In this document: one piece after another, positions 33,124-43,651 of the stretch
Layout: each line of letters starts with the position of its first letter
Position numbering within the stretch: the stretch's first letter is position 1
NCBI GenBank assembly: GCA_035235625.1
Contig: CP141150.1
Coordinates: forward strand, 7,130,001-7,194,000
Length of the DNA stretch: 64,000 nucleotides
Source of the DNA: Saururus chinensis
Taxonomy: Eukaryota; Streptophyta; Magnoliopsida; Piperales; Saururaceae
Direction: 5' to 3'
Position numbers and translations under genes: made by a program
The notes under the pieces: model-generated
The model's input: only the letters and a program-made list of their open reading frames with translations
What the model was told of the DNA's origin: nothing
The model's database searches: none

Positions 33124-34330
33124 TAGTTTCATAATCGAACAACCTGTACTCAAAGCAAATTCATAGGATATAAAAGAATGTGTCAATCTTGTATTTGTTG
33201 AAACTTGAGCAATCTTATCTAAGATTAGAAGTATACCTTGAATAACTCTTGTTAAAGTTTGAGCTTCTTTTACCGTAATAGCGTAGACTCGCCCCTGAGC
33301 CTTTGGCATCTATTCCGTCTTTACTTCCACTTAGCTCTTCTTATTAGGGCAATCCTTAATCTTGTGTCCTAATTCACCACCAGAAAAACATCATCCTTCA
33401 TAGTGATAACAGACTCCGGGCAGATGGAGGCAGTTGCACTTGGGACACCTTGATGGTCGATCTTCCCTTTGGTTTTGTGTCTGCGATCCATAAGGCCTTT
33501 GAAACTTACGGTTGCTATTCTGGTTAGTGAACATAATTTTTCTCTTTTTGTCTTCTTCCTTAGCACCTCTACTAGGTCTGCAATCCTTATGTTCCGCCAA
33601 GAACTCTTCGTATTCTTATTCCATTAGAAAGCTTAGTTCCACTGCCTTTGGAAAAGTAATAGGTTGAAATCCAATTATTTTGCTGCGGAGTCCATTGTTT
33701 AATCCATAGAAAAACTTTAGTGTTTTTCTTAACTTTGTAGGATATAAGATAGGAGTAAATTGTTGTAACTGTACGAACTTATTTTCATATTGAACTACTA
33801 TCATATTTCCTTATATGAGGTCCAATAATTCTTTTTCTTTCCTCTCTTGAACATGGGAAGGAAAATACTTATCATACAACATTTTTCTAAAAGCTTCCCA
33901 CTTGATATTTTCTTTATCATGAAAGAAATTTCTTTATGCAGATGGCCATTAGAAAGCAGCCTCCCCCATCATAGCAAAAGTGGCCATACCCAGCTTCCTA
34001 TTTTTAGGAACCCTCATAGCCTGAAATGGCTTTTCTACTTCGAATATCCACTTCTTAACCGCCTTCAGACCATCCTCTCACGTGAATGCCAGAGCAATTT
34101 TCTTGAACCGTTCAAGTAGATTATCTTTCTCACTGCCTGCTTTCAACTGAATCCATAGTGTTACTTAAACGATTAGGGCTAGGCTGAAATTCTTGAGTCT
34201 CAAATGTTGTGTCATTCTCTATATCATTAGGTCAAAGAAATTCTCTATATGATTTTTTGATATTGCTGCACCATGAGCTACATTTTTAGCATGGGCAGAG
34301 TCATCAAACAGTTGTACCTCTTTACTACTA
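32425..34330 (-). pseudogene. Truncated Ty3/Gypsy gag-protease-RT relic
   Basis: Minus strand. Gag from about 34180 to 33600 (MIVVQYENKFVQLQQF, PKAVELSFLM), a zinc-knuckle region around 33420-33600 with CPKCNCLHLPGVCY, protease 33310-32780 ending in VILGMDWL, and the RT start (FSDVFTDDFPG, YQMAPA, VSPWGAP) to about 32440. The protease active site, normally DTGATH, reads NTRLTH and has lost its Asp. A (TA)n run splits the protease. The rest of RT, RNase H, integrase and the 3' LTR are missing at the junction with the outer CACTA. Confidence 0.8.
33075..33121. repeat. (TA)n microsatellite
   Basis: An uninterrupted AT dinucleotide run of about 47 bp within the decayed protease of the minus-strand Gypsy. 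Confidence 0.95.
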
Positions 34331-34339
34331 TTAGAAGTC

Positions 34340-35083
34340 ATCTCGGGGGTACTAATAGATTGTAACAACCTTGAATCCATAAAAGTTGTTTAAAACAAAC
34401 AAAGCTTATTTATGAACCTTTTCAACATACACATGTATTTATATGTACTTGCAAAAGAAGTGTGTGACACACCTTGTTTAAATATTTACAAAACAACTAC
34501 ATTGCTTAATTTTATAAAAAATCATAATCAAACTTTTTAAACCCCAAAACACACTTTCCAGGGCTGATGGAAACCTTTCAAGGAAAGATTTTCCTTGTCA
34601 AGCACACTGGAAGAAGAAGTGGCCTTGCTGTCCACAGAAGAAACATATGTTAGGAAGATGCTCTGTGTACACCATGAGAGTCCCTTGCCCTTGAGTCATC
34701 TTTGAGCTTCATAGTCATCCTCTTCAAAATCCGTGATGGCAATTGGGGTGTCAAGAACATTTATTACCTCATGAGCATCATCACTACTTGGGGATGTAAT
34801 AGTTGTAGTTATGGTTTAAGAATCACTTGAAGAACCTGAAGTCTCTATTGTGATAGCTTCTCATGATGTCTCACCACTACTTCTTCCTGCTCTTGATAGC
34901 AAGGGATATTTCTTTGAAGTCAAATGGCACATGGAGCCTGATATATGTTTCATTCTTGACTTTCCAACCTTTTTCTAATGATTTAAAAAATCAACATAGC
35001 ATCAATCAAATAAATGAGAACAAAATAGTAATTATTTATATGACTGATTTAAAATTATTGCTCTATGGACAATGGGACCTAGA
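34340..35083 (-). other. Leader region of the truncated Gypsy
   Basis: Between the gag start and the primer site on the minus strand. Mostly AT-rich and without a clear frame. A TGTAACAACC motif at about 34363 could be an unrelated LTR edge, but I found no partner. Confidence 0.4.
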
Positions 35084-35094
35084 GCTCCGATACC
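35084..35094 (-). other. Primer binding site of the truncated Gypsy
   Basis: Minus strand GGTATCGGAGC, an initiator tRNA-Met type site, three bases from the LTR edge at 35098. Confidence 0.6.
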
Positions 35095-35309
35095 GAATGT
35101 GATGACTACCATTTATATAAATGGAATAATAATAATATAATGATAATTGTTGGACACACGCAACAATCACATACATGCTTGAATGTGAGGGTCGTCAGTG
35201 CGGAACTGACACACATATCATTAACATGACAATAATAGAATACCACAATCATTACATAGCTAGCTACATAACAAATTGTACATGTTCAATGGAACATAAT
35301 AGAATTTAC

Positions 35310-35670
35310 TGATGTGCCTGATGTGGCACAATCGGTACCTTGGAGTTTCACGCAGGGAAAATGAAGGAAGAAAGAAGAAAGGGAAGAAGAAAGTGAATAT
35401 CCAATGGAATAACTGAAACAAAGGAGAAGGGTTGACCCATATAGGGAGATGACTACCCCCCTAGGGAGTCACACCAGGCATGGCCTACTCTCCTAAGGAG
35501 TCATGCCAGCTAGTGGGCCAGGCTATCCCGGGGCCACTAGCTGGTCCAATGACAATTTATCATCCAATTACATAAGAAATACTAAGCTAATACATAAGAA
35601 AATAGCCTAATGCCCCATAATAACAAGGAAGTAAAGGAAATAAAGTAGAGGCTGGTGAACGTGCACAACA
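35310..35670 (-). repeat. 3' LTR of the nested Gypsy
   Basis: 361 bp, minus strand TGTTGTGCACGTTCACC to GGCACATCA. The partner at 40359-40713 has the same ends. Confidence 0.9.
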
Positions 35671-35722
35671 CTCCACCACACTTCCGCAATTCGCCTTGAC
35701 CTCAAGGTGACCAAACTGGGTA

Positions 35723-37189
35723 TCAAGTCAAGAACTTGTCCTCGAAAATCCACGTGGCATCCCCAAGGGGCTGACCCTGCCAAGAAACAAGCACCTCAGT
35801 AGTGATCCGACCCGAACGGTGGACCCGATGCTTATCAAGCACTGAGGCAGGAACAGGATCTAAAGGTTGGACCGGTCCCATCAAGGGGTGGAGCATCAAT
35901 GGCCAAAGACGTGTCACCTACGAAATGATGCAGCCTGGAAACATGGAAGATGAGGTGGACTAAGGAGTCAAGCGGTAGAGCAAGGCGGTAAGCCACTGAG
36001 CTGATACTCTCCTCCATAGCATAGGGACCATGGAAATGGGGGACGAACTTGGAATGATCGGGCTGAAACAAGGATATCTGGCACTGAGGCAGAACAAAGA
36101 CATAAACCAAGTCACCCACCGCGAACTCCCTGTCAATGTGCTGACCATCATAAATTTGCTTCATCCAGTTCTAAGCAGACGACAAGTTTGCCTTGAACTG
36201 GTGCAGAACTCCCTCGTCCCATGTTTGGAGTATATAGTCCACCTCCGCCATAGAGGAGCGATGAGGAACATGAGACAACACGATCGGGGGTGGGCGGCCA
36301 TATAGCACCTCGAAGGGAGTGAAACCAGCACGAGTGTGATAGGTGGTGTTATATGACCACTCTGCCCAGGGAAGAAGCTAAAGCCATTGGTGGGCTGAGA
36401 TATCGTGAAACAGCGGAGGTACTGCTCTAAGCATTGGTTTAGTACCTCTATCTTGTCATCCGTCTATGGGTGATAAGCGGTACTCATGCGTAAAGAAGTG
36501 CCATGTAAAGTGAAGAACTCCTGCCAAAACTGAGATATGAAGATCCGGTCACGATCAGAGACAATAGTGTGAGGCATGCCGTGCAATTTGGCCACTTCCC
36601 TAACATAGAGCTCAGCCACCGTCTTGGCGGTAAATGGGTGTCCCAAAGTGCAAAAGTGAGCGTACTTGGACAACCGGTCCACTACCACCATAATCACATA
36701 CTTGCCTTGCACTAAGGACAAGGCCTCTACGAAGTCCATTGAAACATCCTCCCAAACCTTATCAGGGATAGGCAAGGGCTGAAGCAAACCTGCAGGAGAG
36801 GTTGTGGTGGCCTTAGCCCTCTGACAGACATTGCAAGTGGCCACATACTTCTGGACTGCCCGTCAAATACCATGCCACAAAAACTATGGCTGACCCGCTT
36901 ATAAATGTGGAATGCTCCTTCATGACCAGCGACTGGAGTGTCATGGAAGTGGGAGAGAACACGTCTGCGAAGATTATCAACATTTGAAACCCAAAGGCTA
37001 TCCTTCCAAAAGAGTAGGCCACACAAAGAACGGATGAGCAGCTGGGTCGATGTGAGGAGCTGTAATTAGGGTCTGCATATGAGAATCATTCATGTATGCC
37101 CACCTCAACTCATCAATGAAGCGGCATGTCATAGTGGAAAGGGCCAAGCACGATTCTGGGGTAGAGCTGCGAGACAGTGTGTCGGCCAT
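35723..37189 (-). pseudogene. Integrase and chromodomain of the nested Gypsy
   Basis: Minus strand. MADTLSRS marks the RNase H end (37189). The zinc domain (HDTPVAGHEGAF) lies near 36930. The integrase core 36844-36464 has CNVCQRAK, the SMDFVEAL start with the first catalytic Asp, DRLSKYAHF, and HTIVSDRD with the second. The GDLVYVFVLPQ tail is at about 36110. A chromodomain-like RSGRITTEVLVSWQGQPLG follows near 35810-35740. The pieces lie in different frames, so no functional protein is expected. Confidence 0.85.
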
Positions 37190-38260
37190 GGTGTTTTCCT
37201 ACCCTTTCTTGTACATGACCTCATAATCATAACCAAGTAACTTACTTACCCACCATTGCTGAGGAGTGGACACCCGCTGCTTGAGGAAGTATTTCATAGG
37301 ATGGTGGTCAGTGCGAATCAAGAACATCAGCCAAGTAAATAAGGCCGCCACTTGTCGACAACGAGGACAATAGCCAACATCTCCTACTCATAAATGGATA
37401 GGGACAAAGAGCGGCCAGCCAAAGCCTTGCTGAAGTACGCAATAGAGCACTTGTCCTATAGTGGAATTGTCCCTAGACCCGTATCCAAAGCATCAGTTAA
37501 AACCATGATGGGTGGCTGAAATCGAGTAAAATCAATACAGGGGCCGATGCCATAGGGTGCTTCAGCTCGTCAAACACTATTTGGTCGCCCTCACTCCAAC
37601 CGAATGCCCCCTTCCTGAGAAGCATTGTAAGTGGCCGAGCGATCTCCCCATACCGGTTGATAAACTGCCTATAATAGCCAGTAAGGCTCAGAAAAACCCC
37701 GGAGCGCACAATCACACGTGGGTGGTAGCCAAGAGAGCATGGCGGCCACTTTCGACGGGTTAGTGGCAATGTCATTCCAAGAGATGATATGGCCCAAATA
37801 ATCAACCTGGGGGCTACCAAGGAACACTTCAAACGCTTAAGAAATAATAATTAGCTCTCAGAATAGAAAAGACCGACCTGAGGTGCTCCATGTGCTTTGC
37901 CCATGACTGGCTGTAAACAAGGATGTCATCAAACAAGACCAAGATGTGACGACAGATGAACAGCTGGAAGAGATCTTTCATAAGGCTTTGGAAGGTGGAG
38001 GGGGCTTTGGTCAGCCCGAATGACATGATGAGGAACTTGAAATGGCCGTCATGAGTCCGGAAGGCAGTCTTGTGCACGTCGGCTGGTTGCACCAGAATCT
38101 GATGGTAACCCAATTGAAGGTCGAGTTTACTGAAGACCTTTGCACCAGTCAGTTCATCCAAAACCTCCTTGATCATAGGCATGGGATACTTGTCCTTGAC
38201 AGTGATGGCATTCAATGCTCAGTAGTCCACACAAAATTGCCAAGTATTGTCTTTTTTGGA
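37190..38260 (-). pseudogene. Reverse transcriptase and RNase H of the nested Gypsy
   Basis: Minus strand 38215-37829 carries RT palm motifs KLDLQLGYHQI, SFGLTKAPSTFQ and the catalytic LFDDILVYS. The thumb and GYYRQFI motif follow at 37832-37497 in another frame. The RNase H region to 37190 is frameshifted. Confidence 0.85.
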
Positions 38261-40345
38261 AACTAGCAACACCAAAGAAGAGTAGGAGCTCGTGCTAGGG
38301 CAGATGATACCGGACTAAAGCATGTTAGCCACCAGATGCTCGATCTCGGACTTCTAGATGTGAGGATAATGGTAAGGGCGGACATTGGTCGGTGATGCCC
38401 TAGGAATGATGGGGATATGGTGGTTGTGAGGTCACACTGTAGGAAGACCCTGTGGTTCAGCAAACACATCTTGATGCTCCGCCAATAACTCAAGGAGATC
38501 CTGGGTTTGATCATCTTGAGGCACCTCGACTATTGCCCGTTGCTGCAAGAGGAACCCTTGGGGTGCGAACAAGAAGAAAGAACTCACCGACTGGGCTGAG
38601 AGGAGGGTGCCCGATCGGGACCCTTCAATCCGAACCCACTGCCCATGAATTTCGCAATCCATAATCATGTCCCTGAAGTTCCAAACTACGTCGCCTAGCT
38701 CTTGCCACTGTACCGCTAACACCACGTCTGTCCCCTTTGTGGCCAGTAGGAAGAGGTCGGTGATGAAGTTGTGGCCCTGAATGGCGAGGACAGTCTAAGA
38801 ACAAACGCCGGAACTCCTGAGATGTTTCCCATCTCTGAACAACACATCAAAGGTTTTCGAATCCGACACGAAGCAGCCAAGATGTTGAGCCACCTTGTCA
38901 TTAATGAAGTTGTGGGTAGACCCGATGTCGACCAAGATGGCCACATGTTGCTACTTGAGGTGGCCTTGAACCCTCATTGTGCGAGGCATGAATGCTCCCG
39001 AGAAGGCATGGACAGAAATCTCAGGCTGCACGTCGTCATAGTGGGGCGAGTCTGCCTTGTCCTCTGCGTCCTCCTCAATCTCGACCACAAGGAGGCTGCC
39101 CTTGACATAATAGTGGTGTTCTAGAACGAACTTCTCGTCACAACGGAAATATAGTCCCTTAGACCGATGCTCCTCCATCTGTGCCGGCGTAAGATGCTAG
39201 ACAATCTGGCCTGGCGGAGGTGCTGGCTGGCTAGGTCGGCCTAGCAATGGGCTATTGTTTGGTCCGGCAAGGGGGGCAGCGCTAACACTGGAACATGGGA
39301 AGGTCCCAAGCCGCCCCCCTCACCGCTATCAAGATAGATTCTCTTCCTCAATTCATGCATGGTGCATGATGTCTTGCATGCTGGAGCATGGGAAGTGGCG
39401 CATCTCTTCAGAAATCTCGGGTTTGAGACCACTCTTGAATGTGCCCACCAAGGTAGCCACTAGCTAGTCGGGAAGGCGGTTGGCCACCTTCATGAACTCC
39501 GTGCAATAGGCATGGATGGTGGTGATTTGGTGCAGTGTGGAGAGCATCTCGTTGAAGTCTTGGAACTCGTTTGGGCCAAACTGGATGCACAACTCGTCAG
39601 AGAAGGCGGCCCAAGTGGGGTAGCGCACCTCCTTTTTGAAACTTTGGAACCACACAGAAGCGTCCCTGACGAGGTGGAAGGCCTCTATGCGTAGTTGCTC
39701 AACCTCTAAATGCGTTCCTTGGTAGGTGAAGAAATTTCCAGCCTTGTACAACCATTCCACTGGGTCGTCATCCCCATTGTAGCGTAGGAACTGTAGGTGG
39801 GCCAAACGAGATTCAGCCCCTCCTCGTGGTCCACCGCAGGGTCCTGGGTACTCCTCCCATTCATCCTCCATCTCCAGAAGTAAGTTTCTAGGAGGTGGCA
39901 TCATTAGGGCTTTTTCCCGAACACCTGGCCTACCTTGCATATCCCAGGCCTAAAGCCTCCCATCCATGGCTTGGTCGACTGTGTCAAAGTGCACAGGACC
40001 TTCAGGAAAGTGCGGATCCTTGTTTGATGGTGCTAGAAGGTCAGAGGCATGCAGTTCGGGGGCTTGGGACAAACCTACCTTCTCCATGACAGCAGGTGGC
40101 GGCCTAGGCAAAAGAGGTGCTGAGCGCTCTGCCTGAAGCTGATCACGGCTAGGCTGAGAGCATTGACCTTGGCCACATCCACGCTCAAGGACTGAATTGA
40201 TGCCATGATTTGTGCCAGAGTAGGCTTGTTGGTGGTCTCTGAAACTGTCTTTAGGCTGTTTGCTGAGGCGCGAGCCTCTTTCTCTAGTAAAACTTCTGGG
40301 GCCGGGCAGCTTGCTTGCCTCGTGCCATGGCCTGGGATCGTAAAA
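38261..40345 (-). pseudogene. Gag and protease of the nested Gypsy
   Basis: Minus strand. The gag N-terminus near 40330-40100 shows a coiled-coil-like EKEARASANSLKTVSE stretch. The gag core 39940-39464 contains RYNGDDDPVEWLYKAGNFF, WFQSFKKEVRYPTWAAF and LHQITTIHAYCTEFMKVAN. The protease region 38950-38260 is heavily frameshifted. Confidence 0.8.
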
Positions 40346-40358
40346 GCTCCAATACCAA

Positions 40359-40713
40359 TGATGTGCCCGATCTGGCACAATCGGTATCTTGGACTTTCAT
40401 GTAGGGAAAGGGAAGGAAGAAATGGAAGAAGAAAATGAATATCCAATTACATAACTGAAACAAAGGAGAAGGGTCGACCCATATAGGGAGGCAACCATCC
40501 CCCTAGGGAGTCATGCCAGGCACGACCCACTCTCCTAGGGAGTTGCAACAACTAGTGGGTTAGGCTATCCTGGGGCTACTAGCTAGTCTAATGACAATTT
40601 ATCATCCAATTATATAAGAAAATACTAAGCTAATACATAAGAAAATAGCCTAATGTCATATAATAACAAGGAACTAAAGGAAATAAAGTAGAGTCTAGTG
40701 AACATGCACAACA
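40359..40713 (-). repeat. 5' LTR of the nested Gypsy
   Basis: 355 bp, next to the primer site at 40346-40357 and followed by the target copy TTTAC at 40714-40718. Confidence 0.9.
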
Positions 40714-42292
40714 TTTACATAGGCCAAGGACCATGGTGCGTAGAGCCGATAATTTTTTTATAGAGTTATTTAATCTCTGGACACATCATGCCATTTAACA
40801 TCAAGTCATATGAATATTTACAAAAATATCTATTACAACAACTTGATAACTCAATCGGTATTCTCTTCCATTTTCACCTCTGTCAAAGCTATAACACCTG
40901 TAGATTCTAGGGGTGCGTGAGTATATTTATACTCAATAGGTTGAATTAAAATCTAAGGTGTTGGTAAGCATAAATCCCATAAAACAGATATGACCTTTTC
41001 AAAATACCTTTTATTGAAAAAATATTGATTATTAAGAAGAAATCCAATTTAGAAATAGATCCAGAACTTGTTGGTTCATCCATTGATGATAAAATATCAC
41101 GAACCATGATATCAAACGACTTTCCCCTTGATGCTCATGTGGTAATAGGAAGGCTCAGAAGCTTTCTCATAATGCTTTACACCTTTTTGTGCAAGCACCA
41201 TGGCCAATATTTTTTCTCAATAGGTATCCAAGTAATGGTACATTCTTAGTTCTTTACCCGAGGAACTACCATGGTAGAGCATGCAATCAAAATATAATAC
41301 AATGTATGCTAATCATTTCTCATAGGTATCATATATATTTATTTCCAAAAAACATAGTTCATAAGCATGGCCACTCAAAATCATTTAGAAGAATTAACTT
41401 CTACGGGTAGAGTAGGTATTTAGAGTTAAAAACTCTCTACCTTAACCTTGGGATAATAATTTTGTAACTATAGAGGCCTTGAATAGTGAAAACGACCCAA
41501 CCACAGCGTCCAACATGATCAATTTAGTGGAGAACGCCTTTTGAATGACTTAATTTAGACTTAAAAGGACTTAGAATGGAGGAAGAAGTTTAAGAAGTGA
41601 AAAATGAAAAATTGCAGGAATTTACCCTCTGGGCAATATTTATAGTGCACATGCCTGCACATGCCAACGGTGCGCACCACGTGGTCGCGATGTGTGAGTG
41701 ACGCTCATTATAAGCGCATCGCTCGCGTCGTCTGGCCCTATGGTGGCACCACTATGTCGATTCAAGGCACAACCGCATCTTGCGATTGAGCAAGACCGGG
41801 TCCACATGGCACGCACTAGTTGCTTCAGATGGATGGCATAAGCCATCCTTTTTTTTATTTTAAAAACTTTAAATGCACGTATATTTATCTGTCATACTTT
41901 AATTCATGCGTTCTTGATACCGTTGGGCTTATATTGACAAACCTTACAAAATTAGACCTTACATGAATATATTATCTCACACTTTTTAAGTGGGTCTGCC
42001 ATGTAGTATGTTTTATGAGGTCACAACTTTCGACCCTAGTGTTTGATTCAAACGGTTTAAAACCTGTTACACTTGTCTTTCAATGCTCTACCACAATCTT
42101 ATAAAACTTTATCACATAACAATATTTAACAAAATAAAAATTACTAAAAACTCTAAAATTAGCTTACTAGAGGCTAAAATCTTACAAAAATTCAGAGTCA
42201 GTTAAAAATTTACCCCAGTTGCCAAATCTTAAATTACATAAGTTGAGGATTTAAAAATATTAAAACTTTACAAAATTTACTGTGTCGTTACA

Positions 42293-42985
42293 ATGTGATG
42301 AATTTGTTTCGGTGAACTTTATGATGAGGATTTCATCAAACGAATGCACAACGTATCCTCTTAGTCATATCAACGTGCATACGCATTGCTTCCTACCAAA
42401 ATCCCATTTTCTTATTAAGTTTTGATTGGTAAGACTTAACTGATTCCTCAAACTCATAATGTGCGACAAATTCCTAATCTTTATATTATATTAAAATATA
42501 ATTATATTAAGAGAATGATTAATGAAGAGAAACCCATGGAATGAAGCCACGTACAGCTTTGATTGGATCTAATTTTGGTAAAACTGCCATCCAACAAGAA
42601 GAGATGGAGAGAGGCCAACTACACTGGACATGTGGAGCCACCATCTCTGTATATACCCACAACACAGAAAAGCAAAGATGCGCACCTTTTCTTCATAGAA
42701 TTCTGTCCCATATTCCCTGCTTCTTACACTTACTGACTTAAGCAAGAGAGGTCGGGTGTCCTCCACAGCATGTGTCCAATGCAACTTCTTGGATGCAGAA
42801 TCCTTGTCTTAGTTTTATCTCCTCCAATGAGTTTTCTCTGCCTCAACAATTTTGGCGCCGTCTATGGGGATCGATTGATTCTACTCCAAACTCTTCGAGC
42901 TAAGTATCCCCCCTTCAAACTCCGGTTGTAACTTGCCCCCCTCTGTTGACCGGAACCTGCTGCAATAGCTAGTTTATTGGTCGAT
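42293..42985. other. Non-coding, with an LTR-end and primer-site remnant
   Basis: At about 42841-42870 an LTR-like end (CCTCAACA) is followed by TTTTGGCGCCGTCTATGGGG, the usual primer-site context of another class of plant LTR elements. No start of this LTR could be placed, and no gag or pol follows. The remainder is AT-rich DNA leading into the conserved upstream block of kinase C. Confidence 0.4.
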
Positions 42986-43350
42986 TACAGTCTAGTCCCT
43001 TGTAAAAAAATAATACAGTGATAGATATGTGCATTGCTAAAGCTCGAGCTGAGTTCTTCTATTTAAGCCGACCCGAACCCAGATGCCCAAGCATGCTGGG
43101 TATACCATCCTCGTCAAATACCTACACTCAATGATGTGCATTCTTCAACAAGAAAGAGAAATAAACATAATAAACAAAACTCTCTCCTTCCCACATTGAT
43201 AGCTCTATTTAGTTTTTCAAAATAAACTAAAGTTAATTCATTTTAAAAGCCAAATGCAACGATGAATATGGGACGGAGGTAATACATTAAAAGTCTAAAT
43301 AAGAGAAAAACATAGTCGCCATTGACGCAATTATCATTCAAGACAAAGAC

Positions 43351-43572
43351 ATGAAGAAGATGGCTCCTCAATTTCCTGCTTCGTTTGCAACTTGGACATG
43401 GTCAAGTTTGAATTTTCTATTGTTACTTATGCTTATCGTATCTCAAAAACAAATCTTCAAACGAAGACTACAATGCTTATTAAAAGAGGAAATGACCAAG
43501 TCTATAACATCATCATCACTCGCAAGCTCAATGTATAATCAATATAGTCAATTGGCAAAGCATAATCAATAG
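43351..43572 (+). other. Upstream open frame before kinase C, doubtful
   Basis: A 73-codon frame in the conserved upstream block, ending 80 bp before the kinase ATG and upstream of the candidate TATA box. Kinase B has related DNA at about 5190-5430, but there the frame is interrupted, so it is probably not a protein. It could be leader or promoter sequence. Confidence 0.2.
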
Positions 43573-43598
43573 ACCTGTGCAACAGGCTAGACATCATC

Positions 43599-43605
43599 TA
43601 TATAT
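43599..43605 (+). promoter_or_regulatory. Candidate TATA box of kinase C
   Basis: TATATAT 53 bp before the ATG at 43652, in a stretch alignable with the region before kinase B. Same caveats on leader length. Confidence 0.4.
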
Positions 43606-43651
43606 TACTCGCAAGAGCAAGGTTGTTCCTCATCCGCATCAAATTAAACCG

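Larger units (their letters stand above)
35310..40713 (-). mobile_element. Ty3/Gypsy retrotransposon with chromodomain, complete in outline, defective
   Basis: 5.4 kb with short LTRs (35310-35670 and 40359-40713) and the duplication TTTAC (35305-35309 and 40714-40718). Minus strand order: primer site TGGTATTGGAGC (40346-40357), gag, protease, RT, RNase H, integrase, chromodomain, purine tract (AAGTGTGGTGGAG at about 35671-35683). By eye the first 100 bases of the LTRs differ at roughly one base in ten, so the copy is old. The coding frame is broken by many shifts and stops. Confidence 0.9.
35098..42292 (-). repeat. 5' LTR of the truncated Gypsy, split by a nested Gypsy
   Basis: LTR DNA is 35098-35309 plus 40719-42292, about 1.79 kb. 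On the minus strand it runs from TGTAACGACACAG to GTAGTCATCACA. In the right half, AACGCC.TTTGA, CGTTCTTGATACCGTTGG and AGTGGGTC occur in the same order as in the LARD LTR, so the families are related. The interval 35310-40713 is a later insertion. Confidence 0.7.

Noticed and set aside
43577..43651. Upstream in-frame ATG as the start of kinase C
   Set aside because: It would place 25 polar residues before the signal peptide, overlaps the candidate TATA box and is not conserved in kinase B.
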